Below, one piece after another: positions 56,105 through 64,000 of a stretch of 64,000 bases of DNA. The notes under the pieces are model-generated. The model had not been told where the DNA came from and did no database searches. It saw only the letters and a list, made by a program, of their open reading frames with translations. A program made the translations under genes and the position numbers. Location of the stretch: assembly GCF_018860425.1 (NCBI RefSeq), contig NZ_JAHKPI010000015.1, forward strand, positions 62,001 through 126,000, read 5' to 3'. How positions within the stretch are numbered: position 1 is the stretch's first letter; the number at the start of each line of letters is the position of its first letter. The stretch comes from Marinobacter sp. F3R08 (GTDB taxonomy: Bacteria > Pseudomonadota > Gammaproteobacteria > Pseudomonadales > Oleiphilaceae).

Positions 56105-57394
56105 ATGGCATTGGTAACGCTGGGAATCAATCATCGCACGGCCCCCGTTGAATTACGGGAGCGGGTGGCGTTCACGCCCGAGCGCATGTCGGAGGCGTTC
56201 GCGGAGCTGCGCGCAACCACCGGAGCCACTGAGGCCGCCATTCTTTCAACCTGTAATCGGACAGAGTTGTACCTTGCGGGTGATGATGACTGTGCCCCCA
56301 TGGTGCTTCGCTGGATGGCGGGGTTTCATGGTTTGGACGCCGCAGAGTTGGAAGAAGCGCTTTATGTGCACCGCGACGGTGATGCGGTGAGGCACATGAT
56401 GCGTGTGGCCGCTGGCCTGGATTCCATGGTTCTGGGAGAGCCGCAGATTCTTGGACAGCTGAAAGATGCCTATTCCCTTGCCAGGGAGCATGAGGCGAGC
56501 GGTTCGTTTCTGTCCCGATTGTTCGAACATACGTTCTCAGTTGCCAAGCGTGTACGGACCCAGACCGCCATTGGTGAAAACCCGGTCTCCGTCGCCTACG
56601 CAGCCGTGAGTATGGCGCACCACATTTTTGCCGATATGTCTCGCAACAAGGCTTTGCTGATTGGTGCCGGCAAAACCATTGAGCTGGTGGCCCGGCATCT
56701 TGCGGATGCCGGAGTGAGAGATTTTCTGGTGGCTAACCGTACCCTTGAGCGAGCACAGGCACTGGCAGAATCTCGTGGCGGCAAAGGTATTCTGTTGTCT
56801 GAGATCCCTGAGCATCTTTCCGATGTCGACATCGTGATTTCGTCCACGGCAAGCCCGCTGCCGATCCTTGGCAAGGGCGCCGTTGAGCGCGCCCTGAAGA
56901 AACGCAAGCATCGGCCCTATTTCATGGTGGACATTGCCGTGCCCCGGGATATTGAGCCGGAAGTAGCCTCACTGGCGGACGTCTATCTGTACACGGTTGA
57001 CGACCTGCGGCAGGTTATCGAAGAGAATATCCGTTCCCGTGAGGGTGCGGCCCGGGAAGCGGAAAATATGGTGGCGTCCGGGGTCCAGGATTTCCTGAAC
57101 CAGCTGCGCGCGCTGGATGCGGTCTCCACCCTCAAACAGTTTCGTCAGCGCGCCGAAGTTCTGCGCGATGCGGAGACAGAAAAAGCTCTGCGAGCCCTGC
57201 GCAATGGTGCAGATCCCGAAACCGTGCTGCGCAGCATGGCTCGTGGCCTCACCAATAAACTCCTGCACGAACCGTCGGTACAGGTTCGCAAGGCCACTAC
57301 AGAAGGTCGCGCCGAGGTGACAGAGTGGCTGCGTGAGTTGCACCAGCTGGATGCTCTGGACGCAGATACGACGCCTACTCCGGAAAAACTATGA
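56105..57394 (+). CDS. hemA: Glutamyl-tRNA reductase
   Basis: First step of the C5 heme pathway. ATG at 56105 gives 429 aa, starting [22 protein letters not shown]. The nucleophile Cys is in [10 protein letters not shown], the NADPH domain begins [17 protein letters not shown]. Overlaps prfA by 4 bp (ATGA). hemA-prfA-prmC is the classical order. Confidence 0.97.
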   Translation: MALVTLGINHRTAPVELRERVAFTPERMSEAFAELRATTGATEAAILSTCNRTELYLAGDDDCAPMVLRWMAGFHGLDAAELEEALYVHRDGDAVRHMMRVAAGLDSMVLGEPQILGQLKDAYSLAREHEASGSFLSRLFEHTFSVAKRVRTQTAIGENPVSVAYAAVSMAHHIFADMSRNKALLIGAGKTIELVARHLADAGVRDFLVANRTLERAQALAESRGGKGILLSEIPEHLSDVDIVISSTASPLPILGKGAVERALKKRKHRPYFMVDIAVPRDIEPEVASLADVYLYTVDDLRQVIEENIRSREGAAREAENMVASGVQDFLNQLRALDAVSTLKQFRQRAEVLRDAETEKALRALRNGADPETVLRSMARGLTNKLLHEPSVQVRKATTEGRAEVTEWLRELHQLDALDADTTPTPEKL

Positions 57395-58479
57395 AGCCAT
57401 CGATTCAATTCCGCCTCGAGCAGCTGACAGACCGCTATGAGGAGGTCAGCGCTTTGCTCAGCGATTCTTCCATTATCTCTCAGCAAGACAAGTTCCGGGA
57501 TCTTTCGCGGGAATTCGCCGAAATTGAGCCCATTGTTCAGTGCTTCCAGGCATGGCAGCTTTCGCTTGATGATATTGAAGCGGCCCGGGAGCTGGCGAAA
57601 GATGGTGACGCAGATATGCGGGAGATGGCTGAGGAAGAGCTGCAACTTTCCCGGCAGAAAAGTGAGTCTTTGAGTGAGGAGCTGCAGCGCCTGATGCTCC
57701 CGAAAGACCCCAATGATGGCAAGAACGTGTTTCTGGAGATTCGCGCCGGCACCGGAGGTGATGAAGCTGCCATTTTCGCTGGCGATCTGTTCAGAATGTA
57801 TCTGCGCTACGCCGAGCGCCGTCGATGGCAGGTTGAAGTTCTGAGTGAGAGTGAAGGAGAGCACGGAGGCTTCAAGGAGTTGATCGCCCGTGTGGCGGGT
57901 GATGGGGTATACGGTGCCCTGAAGTTTGAGTCCGGTGCTCATCGGGTGCAGCGCGTCCCGGAAACCGAGTCTCAGGGCCGGATTCATACCTCGGCGTGCA
58001 CTGTAGCGGTGATGCCTGAGGCGAGTGAGGCCGAGGCCGTTGAGATTAACAAGGCGGATCTCAGGGTGGACACGTTCCGCGCGTCCGGTGCCGGGGGGCA
58101 GCACGTCAACAAGACCGATTCGGCCATCCGGATTACGCATATTCCTACCGGTACGGTGGTGGAATGCCAGGAAGAGCGTTCGCAGCACAAGAACAGGGCA
58201 AAGGCCATGAGCCTTCTGGCCTCCCGGCTGCAGAATGCCGAAACCGAGCGGCAGCAGAAATCCATGGCAGAAACCCGCAAGAGCCTGGTGGGCAGCGGCG
58301 ATCGTTCCGAACGAATTCGCACCTACAATTTTCCTCAGGGACGTGTGACCGATCATCGGATCAATCTCACTCTTTACAAACTCGATGAAGTCATTGGCGG
58401 TGATCTTGACGCTGTGGTCGTGCCTTTGCAGCAGGAGCATCAGGCCGAGTTGCTCGCTTCTCTTGCCGATGACCAGTAA
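57391..58479 (+). CDS. prfA: Peptide chain release factor 1
   Basis: Recognises UAA and UAG and triggers peptide release. 362 aa. The GGQ motif is in [18 protein letters not shown] and the anticodon-like tripeptide region is near [19 protein letters not shown]. PrmC, encoded next, methylates the Gln of GGQ. Confidence 0.97.
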   Translation: MKPSIQFRLEQLTDRYEEVSALLSDSSIISQQDKFRDLSREFAEIEPIVQCFQAWQLSLDDIEAARELAKDGDADMREMAEEELQLSRQKSESLSEELQRLMLPKDPNDGKNVFLEIRAGTGGDEAAIFAGDLFRMYLRYAERRRWQVEVLSESEGEHGGFKELIARVAGDGVYGALKFESGAHRVQRVPETESQGRIHTSACTVAVMPEASEAEAVEINKADLRVDTFRASGAGGQHVNKTDSAIRITHIPTGTVVECQEERSQHKNRAKAMSLLASRLQNAETERQQKSMAETRKSLVGSGDRSERIRTYNFPQGRVTDHRINLTLYKLDEVIGGDLDAVVVPLQQEHQAELLASLADDQ

Positions 58480-59365
58480 ATCCTCACTAACCTGCGAGAT
58501 GCTTTTAACGTCGGCATCCACTCGAATCGACAGTGACTCCTCAAGACTGGATGCCGAGCTGCTGTTGAGCCATGTAACGGGATTGAGCCGGACACGTTTC
58601 CGGGCCTGGCCGGAGCATGAGGTAACCGATGTTCAGGCAGCAGCCTTTGAGGCGCTTGTGCAGGACCGAGAAGCCGGCAGGCCGGTGGCACACCTGTTAG
58701 GGCGGCAGGAGTTCTGGTCCCTGCCTTTGAAGGTCAGTGCCTGCACCCTGATTCCGAGACCGGATACCGAGTGCCTGGTGGAAGCCGCTCTGGACTTACC
58801 GTTGCCGAAACAGGCTTGTGTTCTGGATCTGGGGACGGGCACCGGAGCCATTGCCCTGGCTCTTGCTAGTGAGCGCCCTGACTGGCGAATCACCGCTTGC
58901 GATGCCGTGGCTGAGGCGGTGGCACTTGCCCGTGATAATTCCAATTCGCTGGGCCTGACCGTTACTGTGGTTCAGAGCTCCTGGTTTGCTGACCTGGAGA
59001 CAGGCCGCTTCGATCTGATTGTTTCCAACCCGCCCTATATTCCGGAAAACGATCACCATCTGAAAGAAGGCGATGTTCGCTTCGAGCCTGCGTCGGCTCT
59101 CGTATCTGGCCGTGATGGTCTGAAAGACCTTCAATTGATTGTTGACCAGGCGCCTGGCTGGCTGGTTGAAGGCGGGTGGCTTCTGGTTGAACATGGCTTT
59201 GATCAGGCCCAGGCTGTGACAGAATTGTTTCGCAGCCGCGGATTCGCAGGCGTCGAGACCCGTCAGGATTATGGTAAGCAGGACCGGATGACGCTGGGGC
59301 AATGGTATTCTGATGCCCCGGTCAACGCTCCGGTGTCCAACAGGGGAGGTGTGGATGCTCAGTGA
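58469..59365 (+). CDS. prmC: Release factor glutamine methyltransferase
   Basis: Methylates the GGQ glutamine of release factors 1 and 2. 298 aa from the ATG at 58469, which overlaps prfA by 11 bp; the next ATG is at 58499. SAM motif [14 protein letters not shown] and the catalytic NPPY in [11 protein letters not shown] are both present. Confidence 0.95.
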   Translation: MTSKSSLTCEMLLTSASTRIDSDSSRLDAELLLSHVTGLSRTRFRAWPEHEVTDVQAAAFEALVQDREAGRPVAHLLGRQEFWSLPLKVSACTLIPRPDTECLVEAALDLPLPKQACVLDLGTGTGAIALALASERPDWRITACDAVAEAVALARDNSNSLGLTVTVVQSSWFADLETGRFDLIVSNPPYIPENDHHLKEGDVRFEPASALVSGRDGLKDLQLIVDQAPGWLVEGGWLLVEHGFDQAQAVTELFRSRGFAGVETRQDYGKQDRMTLGQWYSDAPVNAPVSNRGGVDAQ

Positions 59366-60101
59366 CGACGAATTGTTGCGCTATAGCCGGCAGATTCTTA
59401 TACCGAGGTTTGATATCTCCGGTCAGGAAAAGCTGAAATCTGCCCGGGTTCTGGTGCTTGGTGCCGGTGGTTTGGGGTGTCCTGTCGCTCTTTATCTTGG
59501 TGCTGCGGGTGTCGGGACCCTTACCTTGGTGGATGACGATGATATCGAGCTGGCCAACCTGCAGCGTCAGATCGGTTTTGAGTCGGGGCAATTGGGTGAA
59601 TCGAAGGCGGAAAATCTTGCCGAACGGGTGCGGCGGATAAATCCGCTGGTGTGCGTCTCAGCGCTCAATCAGCGCCTTGGGGGCGACGCCCTGGCTCGCG
59701 CCGTTGCCGAAGCGACTCTGGTGGTGGATTGCACCGATAATTTCAATACCCGGTTTGCCCTTAACCGGGCTTGTGTCGCGGCTAAAGTTCCCCTTGTCTC
59801 TGGTGCTGCCATTCGTGGCGAAGGGCAGATCTCGGTGTATGACAGCCGGCTGAACAGCAGTCCCTGTTACCACTGTCTGTATCCGGAGCAGGGTAATGAG
59901 GATCTGACCTGTTCTGAGGCGGGAGTCATTGCGCCTTTGGTGGGAATGATTGGTTCGGCCCAGGCGATGGAGGCCATCAAGGTGATTTCGGGCGTTGGAA
60001 CACCGCTGGTCGGGCGGTTGCTGATTCTCGATGCCTGGGAGATGCAATGGCGGGAGATGAAGCTGGCTCGGGATCCTTCTTGTCCGGTTTGTTCTGGTTA
60101 A
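59355..60101 (+). CDS. moeB: Adenylyltransferase of the MoeB/ThiF family
   Basis: Activates the C-terminus of MoaD (molybdopterin) or ThiS (thiazole) as an acyl-adenylate. 248 aa from the ATG at 59355. ATP loop VLGAGGLGCPVALYLGAAGVG, the zinc pairs CYHC and CPVC, and the Asp in VVDCTDNF are visible. The ORF overlaps prmC by 11 bp. MoeB rather than ThiF is favoured by position after prmC but not proven. Confidence 0.9.
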   Translation: MLSDDELLRYSRQILIPRFDISGQEKLKSARVLVLGAGGLGCPVALYLGAAGVGTLTLVDDDDIELANLQRQIGFESGQLGESKAENLAERVRRINPLVCVSALNQRLGGDALARAVAEATLVVDCTDNFNTRFALNRACVAAKVPLVSGAAIRGEGQISVYDSRLNSSPCYHCLYPEQGNEDLTCSEAGVIAPLVGMIGSAQAMEAIKVISGVGTPLVGRLLILDAWEMQWREMKLARDPSCPVCSG

Positions 60102-60165
60102 ATTCTGTGCTGTCAGCCCATCGCCAACCCCGCTTCCGGCTTCTGAGCTCGTCCTGCAAACGTTT

Positions 60166-61569
60166 TCAGTTCTTCAGCGCCTGAAACCTGGCGATTGCCT
60201 CTTTCCTGCTTTCTTTCAGATCAACGATCTGCCTCGGGTACCCCTTGGGAATCACGCCACTTTTTGCACCCGGATCATGAATTCGTTTGTTATCCAGTTT
60301 GGCCAGTTCGGGAACCCACTCGCGGATAAATTCGCCATTCGAGTCGAAGCGTTCGCTCTGGGTGACCGGGTTGAAGACCCGGAAGTAGGGGGCGGCGTCG
60401 GTGCCGGTTGAGGCGCTCCACTGCCAGCCACCGTTGTTGGAGGCGAGGAAGCCGTCGACAAGTCTGGACATGAAGTAGTCCTCGCCCAGGCGCCAGTCGA
60501 TAAACAGGTTTTTGGTGAGGTACATGGCCGTGATCATGCGCAGGCGGTTGTGCATCCAGCCGGTCTGATTTAGCTGTCGCATGGCGGCGTCAACGATGGG
60601 CACACCGGTGTTACCTGTTTTCCAGGCTTCGAAGGTGTCACCGGGAGTGTTCCATGCGAGGGCTTCGGTTTCCGGCTTGAAGGCCCGGTGCATGCTGACA
60701 CGGGGATAGTGGTATAGGATGTTGATGTAGAAATCCCGCCAGGCGATTTCGTTGATCCAGGTGGCCAGCCCTTCCTCGTTGCCTCCCATGGCCTGCGCCT
60801 GTTTCGCCGCTATCAGGCACTGCCGGCCAGACAGAATGCCGTTTGCCAGGTAGGGGGAGAGCTGGCTGGTTCCATCTATAGCCGGGAAGTCCCGCTTCTC
60901 TTTGTACGCCCCGCCATATTCTTCCACGAAACGTTCAAGCTGGTCGTGGGCGGCCTTTTCGCCGGTGGACACCAAGGGGTCCGGAGCGTCGCGGAAGGCT
61001 TTCGGGACAGTGTCTATCCTTGCGGGACTTACGGCGCCGCCTCTGGCTTTGGGCGCTGGAAGCAGTCCGGGATGGGTTTCCTCTATCCAGCTGCGCCAGC
61101 GCCTCGAAAACGGTGTGAAGACAGAGTAGGGCTCGCTTTGTTGAGTCAGGATCTCGCCAACCGGCGCCACTGTCTGGTCACGGTATTTGCGAACGGTTAT
61201 GCCAATGTCGTCGAAACGGTGTTTGATGGCTTTGTCCCGTTTGCGCTCGTTCACCCCGTACTCTTCGTTGAAATGCAGTGCCTTGACACCATGTTCTGAG
61301 CAGTGGCTCTCCAGTTTGCCGATGCTGTCCTCAAAACGGTCTGCGTGAATAAATGAGAGCTTTATGCCTAGTCTGGCCAGTTCCTCCGAAAGCGCATTGG
61401 CATGAGCGGTCACAAATTGTACCCGGGCCGGAGACCAACTGTGCTCCTGCCACTGCTCCGGGGTGATGATAAAGCAGGCGCGTACCTCGTCATCGCTCTT
61501 GCATGCAGCGGTGAGGGCGGGGTTATCAGCCACCCGCAGATCGTTTCGGAACCAGACCAGTTGTGTCAT
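60166..61569 (-). CDS. phrB: Deoxyribodipyrimidine photolyase
   Basis: Repairs UV-made pyrimidine dimers with light, FAD and an antenna chromophore. 467 aa. N-terminal LVWFRNDLRVADNPAL and C-terminal FAD motifs WRDFYINILYHYPRVSMHRAF and TGVPIVDAAMRQLNQTGWMHNRLRM plus SASTGTDAAPYFRVFNP are clear. Transcribed away from DUF432. Confidence 0.95.
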   Translation of the reverse strand: MTQLVWFRNDLRVADNPALTAACKSDDEVRACFIITPEQWQEHSWSPARVQFVTAHANALSEELARLGIKLSFIHADRFEDSIGKLESHCSEHGVKALHFNEEYGVNERKRDKAIKHRFDDIGITVRKYRDQTVAPVGEILTQQSEPYSVFTPFSRRWRSWIEETHPGLLPAPKARGGAVSPARIDTVPKAFRDAPDPLVSTGEKAAHDQLERFVEEYGGAYKEKRDFPAIDGTSQLSPYLANGILSGRQCLIAAKQAQAMGGNEEGLATWINEIAWRDFYINILYHYPRVSMHRAFKPETEALAWNTPGDTFEAWKTGNTGVPIVDAAMRQLNQTGWMHNRLRMITAMYLTKNLFIDWRLGEDYFMSRLVDGFLASNNGGWQWSASTGTDAAPYFRVFNPVTQSERFDSNGEFIREWVPELAKLDNKRIHDPGAKSGVIPKGYPRQIVDLKESRKEAIARFQALKN

Positions 61570-61676
61570 CTGTATGCCATTGTCGTCAGGAAATCGATGT
61601 AAGGGGGTTTACCCCTCGGTGAGTCAACAAAATCATTAAGTTGGATATTCGCCCGAACTGACTGATTGGATTATAG

Positions 61677-62543
61677 TTGATTCATCTTTTCAAAAGTTCG
61701 GACGATCAATCTCCAGGGAGGTTTGTGCCGGGAATACAGAGCAGTATCGAAGGCTGGCATGATGGCGTGTGGGCTAAGCCGTATAGCTTGTCCTCCGGGC
61801 AAACTCAGCAGCATCAATTGGGGCACATCCGCTTGTGGGTCACCCTGCTGGATCAGGAATGGCAAATCCGTTCTGAGGTTCTTGAACTGGAAAACGATCC
61901 GGCTGGCTGGACGGAAACCATTGGTCACACTCTGCCTTCGGCCACGGTTCCGGTGCAACGCTTTATCCGGCAATGCCAGTCTTCAACAGTAACCTTCCTC
62001 CCTGCACTGGCCAGCCTGCCTACTGTAATTCGCCCTTTCCAGCCCCTCACGATTCCTGCAGGCGGCCGCTGCACCATCTATGTAGGGACCCTGGTCTGGG
62101 TAAAGGTGTGTGTGGGAGAAACGCATACCCTGTTAACTGAGATCCCCCTGGCTCAGCCTTCCCTGACCTGGTTGGGGCGAAACACCATGGAAGGCGAGCT
62201 CTGCTATGCCTCACCCAGTTTTGCGCGTTTGGTGCTGGAGGCTGTGCCCAAGCGGCCATGGCGTGCGGTTACGCCGGTAACCCTGATCAACCGCCAGGAG
62301 CAGCCGCTGTTGCTCGAACGGTTCAGCCTGCCTACACCTTTGCTCTCGTTGCACCTGAACGAACGCGGCCAGTTGTGGACTCCGGGCGTGACGGTGCAGG
62401 TGGAGACCGATATGAATTCTGCCAGTCTGCACGTGGAGCCGTCAGTACTTGCCGCGGCGGGGAGTTGTCGGCAGGTTGCGGACGCCCGGGAGAAAATGGT
62501 CCGTGGGCGGCTGGTACGGGCATTCGATCGGATGTTTGGTTAA
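61677..62543 (+). CDS. DUF432 family protein
   Basis: 288 aa from a TTG; a GTG at 61725 with a GGAGG very close upstream would give 272 aa, so the start is not settled. The content resembles the DUF432 family, beta-rich with no membrane segments (GVWAKPYSLSSGQTQQHQLGHIRLWVTLLDQEW). DUF432 genes often sit next to a small-conductance channel gene, as here, 15 bp upstream of mscS. Function unknown; a channel-associated role is inference. Confidence 0.7.
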   Translation: MIHLFKSSDDQSPGRFVPGIQSSIEGWHDGVWAKPYSLSSGQTQQHQLGHIRLWVTLLDQEWQIRSEVLELENDPAGWTETIGHTLPSATVPVQRFIRQCQSSTVTFLPALASLPTVIRPFQPLTIPAGGRCTIYVGTLVWVKVCVGETHTLLTEIPLAQPSLTWLGRNTMEGELCYASPSFARLVLEAVPKRPWRAVTPVTLINRQEQPLLLERFSLPTPLLSLHLNERGQLWTPGVTVQVETDMNSASLHVEPSVLAAAGSCRQVADAREKMVRGRLVRAFDRMFG

Positions 62544-62558
62544 TACCGATGTTACGGA

Positions 62559-63455
62559 GTGGATACTTTGCTTGAAGCAATTGAAACAGGTGTCATGAAG
62601 GTGTTTACCGATATCGCCTGGGGGCAGTGGATCAGCTCCGCTTTTCTGGTCGTACTTGGTCTGTTTCTTGGCTCGCTGGCGGCCAGAAGTGTCGGTCAAT
62701 TCATGGCACAACGTGCTTCCCGTCATCATGCCGCAATGGTGCGGCGGTTGGTGTTTTACATCATTTTTGTTCTGTTCCTGGTGGCGGCTCTGCGGGAGGC
62801 CGGGTTTTCTCTCGATGTCGTACTAGGCGCCGCCGGTATCCTGACCGTGGCTATCGGTTTTGCATCGCAGACATCGGCGACCAACATGATCAGTGGTCTG
62901 TTTCTTCTGGTTGAAAAGCCCTTTGAAATCGGGGACTTCATTGAAGTGGATGCCACCATTGGCGAGGTGATCGCGATTGATATGCTCAGCGTGAAGTTGC
63001 GTACCCCGGATAATCTCTATGTAAGGATACCCAATGAAACTCTGATCAAGACTCAGGTGGTTAATCGCTCAAGGTTTCCTATTCGCCGGCTCGACCTGCC
63101 CGTGGGTATTGCCTACGCTGAAGATGTAGAGCGTGTTCAACGTCTGCTACTGGACCTTGCTGACAAGAACCCGGTCTGTCTCGAAGAACCGAAACCGTTC
63201 ACGATTGTGACTGCCTTTGGTGCTTCTTCCGTGGACCTTCAGTTTTCCTTTTGGGTACCGAAGGAGAAAGTGCTTGAGGGGCGGAGCAGTATGATGGTTG
63301 CGATCAAGAGCACTCTGGATCGTGAAGGTATTGAAATTCCGTTCCCTCACACCAGCATTTATGCGGGGAGCCATTCAGAGCCTTTTCGTGTTCAGTTGCT
63401 AGGGACGGAACAAACCACTGAAAAGGATCTCCCGGATGTCGACAAAGACCGCTGA
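62559..63455 (+). CDS. MscS-family mechanosensitive channel
   Basis: 298 aa from a GTG; a TTG at 62568 with better GGAG spacing is an alternative start. Three N-terminal helices, with a pore helix in VVLGAAGILTVAIGFASQTSATNMISGLFLLVEKPFEIGD, then the MscS beta domain. It releases solutes on osmotic down-shock. It overlaps the RimB gene by 20 bp and is likely cotranscribed with DUF432. Confidence 0.9.
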   Translation: MDTLLEAIETGVMKVFTDIAWGQWISSAFLVVLGLFLGSLAARSVGQFMAQRASRHHAAMVRRLVFYIIFVLFLVAALREAGFSLDVVLGAAGILTVAIGFASQTSATNMISGLFLLVEKPFEIGDFIEVDATIGEVIAIDMLSVKLRTPDNLYVRIPNETLIKTQVVNRSRFPIRRLDLPVGIAYAEDVERVQRLLLDLADKNPVCLEEPKPFTIVTAFGASSVDLQFSFWVPKEKVLEGRSSMMVAIKSTLDREGIEIPFPHTSIYAGSHSEPFRVQLLGTEQTTEKDLPDVDKDR

Positions 63456-63933
63456 CGTTATCAAAACCGTTGCCCCGACACCTGCCGACAATAAACTGAG
63501 CCTCGGCTGGCGTGAGTGGGTGGCTTTGCCGGATCTGGATATCAACCGTATCAAGGCGAAAATTGACACCGGCGCCAGAACTTCCTGTCTGCACACATTC
63601 CGCACCGAACCCTACACTGACGATGGCGTGCGTCGGGTACGTTTCTGGGTTCATCCTGTGCAAAACGATCTGCACCAGGTGGTGGAGTGCGACGCCAGGG
63701 TACTGGATGAGCGGAATGTGTCCGACTCTGGGGGCCATAAGGAAATGCGCATGGTGATTGAAACCACGCTGCTGATCGGCGGGCAGCGATGGCCCGTTGA
63801 AATGACATTGACCAACCGGGATTCCATGCGATTCCGGATGTTATTGGGCCGTACCGCGATGTCAGGGCGCTCAGTGATTTATCCCGAAGCTTCCTATCTT
63901 GCCGGCGAGCCGGCCTTAAGGACTGAAAAATGA
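63436..63933 (+). CDS. RimB-type retropepsin-like aspartyl protease
   Basis: 165 aa. The catalytic motif IDTGARTSCLHTF (Asp-Thr-Gly) and the RFRMLLGRTAMSGR block are typical of the ATP-dependent zinc-protease / RimB family, now known as a retropepsin-like aspartyl protease that trims glutamates added by RimK. It starts inside mscS and its stop overlaps the rimK start (ATGA). Confidence 0.85.
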   Translation: MSTKTADVIKTVAPTPADNKLSLGWREWVALPDLDINRIKAKIDTGARTSCLHTFRTEPYTDDGVRRVRFWVHPVQNDLHQVVECDARVLDERNVSDSGGHKEMRMVIETTLLIGGQRWPVEMTLTNRDSMRFRMLLGRTAMSGRSVIYPEASYLAGEPALRTEK

Positions 63934-64000
63934 AAATTGCGGTAATGTCGCGAAACCGTCACCTGTATTCGACCCGTCGACTGGTGGAGGAAGGTATCAA
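63930..64000 (+). CDS. rimK: Ribosomal protein S6 glutamate ligase, 5' end only
   Basis: The window cuts this gene after 23 codons. The N-terminus MKIAVMSRNRHLYSTRRLVE matches RimK, which adds glutamates to the C-terminus of bS6. It overlaps the previous gene by 4 bp. Confidence 0.85.
   Translation, partial: MKIAVMSRNRHLYSTRRLVEEGI

Noticed and set aside
1..64000. CRISPR arrays, IS elements, rRNA genes
   Set aside because: I saw no regularly spaced repeats, no transposase with terminal inverted repeats and no rRNA sequence.

Overview
The window looks like chromosome of a marine gammaproteobacterium of the Marinobacter type. This is inferred from conserved gene order, the protein families present (an Anr-type FNR regulator, a PPi-type phosphofructokinase, SelO, a PACE exporter, DUF432 with MscS) and moderately high GC. 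No database search was possible. About 90 percent is core housekeeping DNA. One 5.8 kb stretch is a mobile island.

Region by region. (1) 155-9188 is a long plus-strand cluster for proline synthesis, NAD synthesis, ribosome maturation and cell elongation: proA, nadD, rsfS, rlmH, mrdA, rodA, rlpA, dacA, ybeD, lipB. (2) 9298-18282 holds an AarF/UbiB kinase, a YqaA membrane protein, a glutaredoxin, PPi-phosphofructokinase, mpl, ubiX, an acyl-CoA dehydrogenase and SelO. (3) 18426-20303 encodes a large unrecognised lipoprotein. (4) 20434-26199 is an integrated element at the 3' end of a tRNA-Leu gene. It has 19-bp direct-repeat attachment cores, a tyrosine integrase next to the tRNA, a serine recombinase with resolution-site-like dyads, a small cysteine-rich protein with RNase HI, and a two-gene cargo operon with a HEPN-like Rx6H motif. 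(5) 26521-34841 carries rnr, rlmB, rpsF, rpsR, a DUF2232-type membrane protein, rplI, dnaB and alr. (6) 35023-48681 is mixed: an RmlD-like reductase, anr, fabB, rbgA, a Spy/CpxP-like periplasmic protein, an RND exporter, a chemotaxis receptor, lipA, metY, a PACE exporter and two solute-binding-like proteins. (7) 48798-57394 and onward has tRNA-Met, ychF, pth, rplY, prs, tRNA-Gln, ispE, lolB, a TPR lipoprotein, then divergently hemA, prfA, prmC and moeB. (8) 60166-64000 has a photolyase, then DUF432, MscS, RimB and the start of rimK.

Functional links. mrdA, rodA, rlpA and dacA build and trim the cell wall, and mpl and alr supply or recycle its peptide precursors. lipB and lipA make lipoyl groups. 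rsfS, rlmH, rlmB, rbgA, ychF, pth, prfA, prmC, rplY, rplI, rpsF and rpsR serve the ribosome and translation. RimB and RimK would act on the glutamate-ending tail of the S6 protein encoded at 30097.

The best candidate for an undescribed system is the two-gene operon at 20736-22086: a linker-containing protein with a winged-helix-like C-terminal region, followed by a HEPN-like protein. It sits in the cargo position of the tRNA-Leu island. The RNase HI and serine recombinase modules of the same island are the next most interesting.
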